This document shows positions 5,326-5,707 of a stretch of 5,707 bases of DNA, in pieces; within the stretch, counting starts at the first letter, position 1, and each line of letters begins with the position of its first letter. The translations under genes and the position numbers were made by a program. The stretch is from CAZADH01 sp964483805 (GTDB lineage: Bacteria; Muiribacteriota; Ozemobacteria; Ozemobacterales; Ozemobacteraceae). The notes below the pieces were generated by a model. The model made no database searches. It was not told the DNA's origin and saw only the letters and a list, made by a program, of their open reading frames with translations. The stretch lies in contig CAZADH010000351.1 in assembly GCA_964483805.1 (NCBI GenBank), positions 1 to 5,707 of the forward strand, given 5' to 3'.

Positions 5326-5707
5326 ATGAAAATCCCAAACCGTTGGTGGATGCGGCTGGCCCTCGCTGTCGTGCCGGCGCTCATCGGGGTGTCGGTGGGC
5401 CATGCCGCTCCGGCATCCGGCACATCGACGGCCAGCGCACCGGCCGCCAGTGATTTCTCGTTGCCCAGTCCGACGGTGGCCGCCTCGGCGCCGGCGTCGG
5501 CTGCCCCGGCACCGCTGCCACTGTTGCCGCCGGTCGTTCCCCCGCCGGCCCCGCCCAACGCTGCGAACGATGGACCACGGGGCGACCCGCCACCGTTGCC
5601 GGCCGCCGGCATGGTGCGGCCGCCGGGGTCGCGTGTGCCAGCGGGGGTTCGCTTGCTGCCCGGCCGGATGCCCGGCGTCGACGAGGTGTTGCCGAGCGGA
5701 CTGCTGC
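5326..5707 (+). CDS. N-terminal part of a secreted Pro/Ala-rich protein of unknown function
   Basis: An open frame of 127 codons starts at ATG 5326-5328, 7 nt after GGAGG (5314-5318), and continues past the right edge. Residues 1-27 look like a Sec signal peptide: MKIPNRWWMR, a hydrophobic core LALAVVPALIGVSV, and a GHA-AP cleavage site after residue 27. Residues 28-100 are a low-complexity Ala/Pro/Ser segment (for example PLPLLPPVVPPPAPP at 63-77), like the flexible linkers of envelope-spanning or surface proteins. From about residue 100 the sequence is more mixed, with repeated PG/PxG turns (RVPAGVRLLPGRMPGVDEVL), which may lead into a folded domain outside the window. No lipobox Cys is present. 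No family can be named. It diverges from the kinase gene. Confidence 0.7.
   Translation, partial: MKIPNRWWMRLALAVVPALIGVSVGHAAPASGTSTASAPAASDFSLPSPTVAASAPASAAPAPLPLLPPVVPPPAPPNAANDGPRGDPPPLPAAGMVRPPGSRVPAGVRLLPGRMPGVDEVLPSGLL

Noticed and set aside
5122..5453. Small open frames on both strands in the divergent intergenic region
   Set aside because: They are GC-rich, lack ribosome sites and motifs, and overlap promoter elements or the start of the secreted-protein gene.

Overview
The window is GC-rich, densely coding bacterial DNA. The phylum cannot be fixed from the sequence. Sec-type signal peptides, a stand-alone GlmU-like acetyltransferase and a TGS-containing nucleoside kinase fit a high-GC, probably Gram-negative, non-model bacterium such as a deltaproteobacterial or PVC-related lineage. 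That placement is inference. No phage, transposase, CRISPR array, tRNA or rRNA gene is visible.

Layout, left to right. Positions 1-155 (minus) hold the start of an unrecognised protein with one membrane segment, cut by the window edge. Positions 220-939 (minus) encode a 239-aa left-handed beta-helix acyltransferase resembling the GlmU acetyltransferase domain; it has a strong Shine-Dalgarno and a good extended -10 promoter, and the partial gene probably shares its transcript. After a divergent intergenic region, 1177-2262 (plus) encodes a 361-aa metallo-beta-lactamase-fold hydrolase with a full metal-site motif set. It converges on 2333-3196 (minus), a secreted protein resembling the C45/AAT-like Ntn hydrolases but without a visible Cys nucleophile. 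Upstream of that gene lie an imperfect direct repeat and a terminator hairpin that ends the next gene, 3338-5005 (minus). This is a 555-aa fusion of a TGS domain, a degenerate ThrRS-like editing domain and a uridine-kinase/phosphoribulokinase domain. A 320-bp divergent intergenic region with promoter-like elements in both directions and several inverted repeats leads to 5326-5707 (plus), the start of a secreted Pro/Ala-rich protein that runs off the right edge.

The genes do not form one recognisable pathway. The window looks mainly like ordinary chromosomal housekeeping and accessory genes. The points most worth a second look are the apparently nucleophile-less Ntn-hydrolase homologue, the kinase fusion whose editing-site residues are all replaced, and the repeat-plus-hairpin unit at 3208-3314. 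I found no convincing evidence of a new multi-gene system.
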